Of a DNA stretch of 16,670 nucleotides, positions 14,884 through 16,670 are shown in pieces (the first letter of the stretch is position 1; each line of letters starts with the position of its first letter). Source of the stretch: Aquificaceae bacterium (GTDB taxonomy: Bacteria > Aquificota > Aquificia > Aquificales > Aquificaceae); contig WFPN01000232.1 of assembly GCA_015487535.1 (NCBI GenBank), positions 1 through 16,670 on the forward strand. The letters are read 5' to 3'. A model generated the notes under the pieces. That model saw only the letters and a list, made by a program, of their open reading frames with translations, made no database searches and had not been told where the DNA came from. Made by a program: the position numbers and the translations under genes.

Positions 14884-16482
14884 TCACATCTTCCACTTCT
14901 TCTTCAGGATGTCCCCGAGCTTGAAGCCGGCCGCCGATACCTCTTCGGCCTTCTCCTCGGTCTTCTCTTCCTCTTCGCCTCTCAGGGCCTTTATCGAGAA
15001 GGTTACCTTACCTTCCTTCGGGTTCAGATCTATTATCTTCACCTCGTACTCCTTACCCTCTTCGAGCTTGATGTCCCTCGGGACTTCCGATAGGGGGAGC
15101 AGGCCTTCCACACCTTCTGGAAGTTCAAGGAAGGCCCCGAAGGGCATAACTTCCTTTGCCTTTAAAGTTATCACATCCCCGACCTTGTACTTCTCAGAGA
15201 TTACATCCCACGGGTTAGGCGTTAGCTGTTTCAGGCCCAGCTTAACGTACTTGCCCTCAGTTCCCAGTATGGCGAACTCTCTCTCCTCCCCTTCCTTCAG
15301 GACCTCCTCAACCCTCTTGGGCTTCGTCCAGGAGAGATCGCTCCTGTGGATTATACCTTTGACCTTCTCGCTACCCAGATCGATTATCGCCTTGCTCCCT
15401 TCTATCTTCTCAACCTTACCCTTGACCTTGGAGCCTACGGGATGCTCTTTTAGAAACTCCTCCCACGGTTTGGGAAGGGCCTGCTTTATGCTGAGAATTA
15501 TCCTCTTCCTCTTGGGCTCTATCCTTAGGACCTTAGCCTTTACCACCTCTCCCTTTTCGGGCACCTCACCGTTCCAGCCTATCTCTTCGGAAGGGACGAA
15601 GCCCTCAAGACCCTCATCTATGTCTATAACTATCCCTCTCTGGACCGACTGGGCCACCCTGCCCTCTACGACATCTCCTTCTTTGTGCTCTTTGAGGAAC
15701 TTCTCCCAGGGATTTTCCTTCATCTCCCTGAGGGAGACTATTATGAAGTCCTTTTCCCTGCTCTTCTTCTTAACCTTTACCTTTATTACCTCATCAACCT
15801 CTGCGTAGTTGTACGGATTCTTGTCCCTTCCCCAGGAGAGCTCTTCCTTCGGCAGGAAGGCCCTCAGGACCCCGTCTATCAGAAGCGTTATTCCCTTGTT
15901 GGGATCTATCTTTATAACCTTACCCTCGACCACGTCTCCCTTCTTCAGGGTCTTCAGAAGCTCCTGCTTCCTCTTCTCCCTCTCCTCCTCTACGTACGCC
16001 CTGTGGGAGACTATAACCTTGGGTCTGTCGTTCTGGAGTTGGACCTCGAGAACCTTGACCCTGATGGGCTTGCCCACGCTCAGGCGTCTCCCCGCCTCGC
16101 TCGAAGGCAGGAAGGCTTTCACACCCTCTATGTCAACTATAAAACCTCCCCTCGTCTTCTTCTCCACGTTCCCGACTACTTCTCTGCCCTCCTCCTTGGC
16201 CTTCTGGAGCTCCTCCAGGCCCTTCTGCTGGGCTATGACCCTGTAAGAGAGCCTCGGATGGTCAAGACGCGGAGAGATCCTCACTATCGCAGCCTGGATC
16301 TCTTCCCCCTCGCTTACCTCTGGGAGCTCTTCCCTCGGAATAATTCCCTCCACCTTGTACCCTATGTCCACGTAAACGTATCTCTCATCTACCTTAACAA
16401 CCCTCCCCGTTACTATCTTTCCTTTCTTGAAGTTTTCTTCTCTGGGAATGGCTTCGCTCAGGAGTTTCTCAAATTCGTTCAT
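14884..16482 (-). CDS. rpsA: Ribosomal protein S1
   Basis: A 532-aa RNA-binding protein that docks mRNA on the 30S subunit. Six S1 (OB-fold) repeats can be traced at about residues 18-85, 98-163, 178-252, 265-334, 347-418 and 432-499, the same number as in E. coli S1 (557 aa). Repeats 1-2 are the ribosome-binding type; repeats 3-6 are the RNA-binding type, with linkers such as NPWEKFLKEH and KPWEEFLKEH. The tail (500-532) is acidic and then turns basic (KLGDILKKKW). The start at 16482 is chosen because minus-strand GGAGG (16492-16488) is 5 nt upstream. The in-frame ATG at 16506 overlaps the -10 box TATAATG and would be untranscribed or at the very 5' end. It is the first gene of the long minus-strand unit that continues with the IHF/HU gene. 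Confidence 0.97.
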   Translation of the reverse strand: MNEFEKLLSEAIPREENFKKGKIVTGRVVKVDERYVYVDIGYKVEGIIPREELPEVSEGEEIQAAIVRISPRLDHPRLSYRVIAQQKGLEELQKAKEEGREVVGNVEKKTRGGFIVDIEGVKAFLPSSEAGRRLSVGKPIRVKVLEVQLQNDRPKVIVSHRAYVEEEREKRKQELLKTLKKGDVVEGKVIKIDPNKGITLLIDGVLRAFLPKEELSWGRDKNPYNYAEVDEVIKVKVKKKSREKDFIIVSLREMKENPWEKFLKEHKEGDVVEGRVAQSVQRGIVIDIDEGLEGFVPSEEIGWNGEVPEKGEVVKAKVLRIEPKRKRIILSIKQALPKPWEEFLKEHPVGSKVKGKVEKIEGSKAIIDLGSEKVKGIIHRSDLSWTKPKRVEEVLKEGEEREFAILGTEGKYVKLGLKQLTPNPWDVISEKYKVGDVITLKAKEVMPFGAFLELPEGVEGLLPLSEVPRDIKLEEGKEYEVKIIDLNPKEGKVTFSIKALRGEEEEKTEEKAEEVSAAGFKLGDILKKKWKM

Positions 16483-16487
16483 TCGGT

Positions 16488-16492
16488 CCTCC
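16488..16492 (-). promoter_or_regulatory. Ribosome-binding site of rpsA
   Basis: Minus-strand GGAGG, 5 nt before the ATG at 16482. It decides between this start and the in-frame ATG at 16506. A canonical Shine-Dalgarno on rpsA is notable, because E. coli rpsA uses a poor one. Confidence 0.8.
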
Positions 16493-16504
16493 ACGGGAGA
16501 ATAC

Positions 16505-16513
16505 ATTATATCA
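16505..16513 (-). promoter_or_regulatory. Extended -10 promoter of rpsA
   Basis: The minus strand reads TGATATAAT, a perfect TATAAT (16510-16505) with the TGn extension just upstream. No recognisable -35 is present at 17 nt, as expected for extended -10 promoters. Initiation near 16498 would give a leader of about 16 nt with the Shine-Dalgarno at 16492-16488. Confidence 0.65.
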
Positions 16514-16517
16514 AAAA

Positions 16518-16546
16518 TCTACAGAGTTCCTGTTTGCGGTTATATT
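16518..16546 (+). promoter_or_regulatory. Promoter of the right-edge gene
   Basis: TCTACA (16518-16523; 4/6 match to TTGACA) and TATATT (16541-16546; 5/6) are separated by 17 bp. A start near 16553 would leave a short leader containing AGGAGG (16558-16563). The region is shared with the divergent rpsA promoter. Confidence 0.45.
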
Positions 16547-16567
16547 ATTAACCTTACAGGAGGCGGC

Positions 16568-16670
16568 ATGGAGTTCTTCTTCTTTCTAGACGTTTACGCC
16601 GACAGGCAGCTCATAGACTACTACATACTGGCCTTCAAGCTGGGCAACCTGAAGTCTGTGGAGCTAAAGG
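16568..16670 (+). CDS. Unidentified protein, N-terminal fragment
   Basis: The ATG at 16568 is preceded by AGGAGG (16558-16563) at 4 nt, so the start is convincing. The 34 visible codons begin MEFFFFLDVYADRQLIDYY and continue ILAFKLGNLKSVELK, an aromatic, hydrophobic opening but not a clear signal peptide. The gene runs beyond the window. I do not recognise the family. It is transcribed divergently from rpsA from a shared intergenic promoter region. Confidence 0.7.
   Translation, partial: MEFFFFLDVYADRQLIDYYILAFKLGNLKSVELK

Noticed and set aside
16483..16506. Earlier rpsA start at the ATG at 16506
   Set aside because: That ATG overlaps the TATAATG promoter box; GGAGG is 5 nt before the ATG at 16482.
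14837..16551. Long plus-strand open frames (up to 323 codons) opposite rpsA
   Set aside because: Their Ser/Leu/Phe-rich composition mirrors the Lys/Glu-rich sense codons of rpsA; they have no family features and no promoter.

Overview
The window looks like a compact chromosomal segment from a thermophilic, Gram-negative-type bacterium, most likely of the Aquificota. I infer this from several signs. Ile is often coded by ATA and Arg by AGG/AGA. The proteins are rich in Lys/Glu/Val. RecG carries the long N-terminal extension typical of thermophile RecG proteins. Outer-membrane genes are present (RND efflux, an LptF/G permease, TamB). A tRNA with an encoded CCA end and one without lie close together. 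Composition is about half G+C by eye. I see no insertion sequence, prophage, CRISPR array, integrase or other sign of an island. Gene density is very high and no stretch over 300 bases lacks a gene.

Left part (1-4954): a lipoprotein periplasmic adaptor (minus, cut by the window edge) and an RND efflux pump (plus) diverge from a 22-base gap centred on the palindrome ATTATAAT. The pump converges, with a 26-base overlap, on a small unknown gene that is coupled to an APC-family amino-acid permease. Middle (4955-8056): tpiA (plus) diverges from the permease and overlaps an LptF/G-type permease (minus) by 42 bases at the 3' ends. From the next divergent promoter a tRNA-Ser(GCT) is followed 12 nt later by thiE, then by a thioredoxin-fold protein with a CPTC motif. 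A hairpin separates this unit from the convergent recG.

Right part (8054-16482): one long minus-strand unit reads rpsA, an IHF/HU-family gene, tRNA-Pro(GGG), a 212-aa helix-turn-helix protein, a TamB-family protein, recG. Gaps are 18, 13, 28, 4 and 1 nt. The rpsA-IHF pair matches the rpsA-ihfB order known from Proteobacteria. At 16568 a divergent unknown gene starts and runs off the window.

The genes are mostly housekeeping: translation, nucleoid, recombination, glycolysis, thiamine synthesis and envelope biogenesis. I did not find an obvious new defence or mobile system. The most interesting signals are at the level of gene expression: promoters whose -10 box lies only 7-10 nt before a start codon that lacks a Shine-Dalgarno sequence, the symmetric divergent promoter at 308-331, the tRNA-thiE junction, and an unexplained helix-turn-helix gene embedded in the rpsA-to-recG unit.
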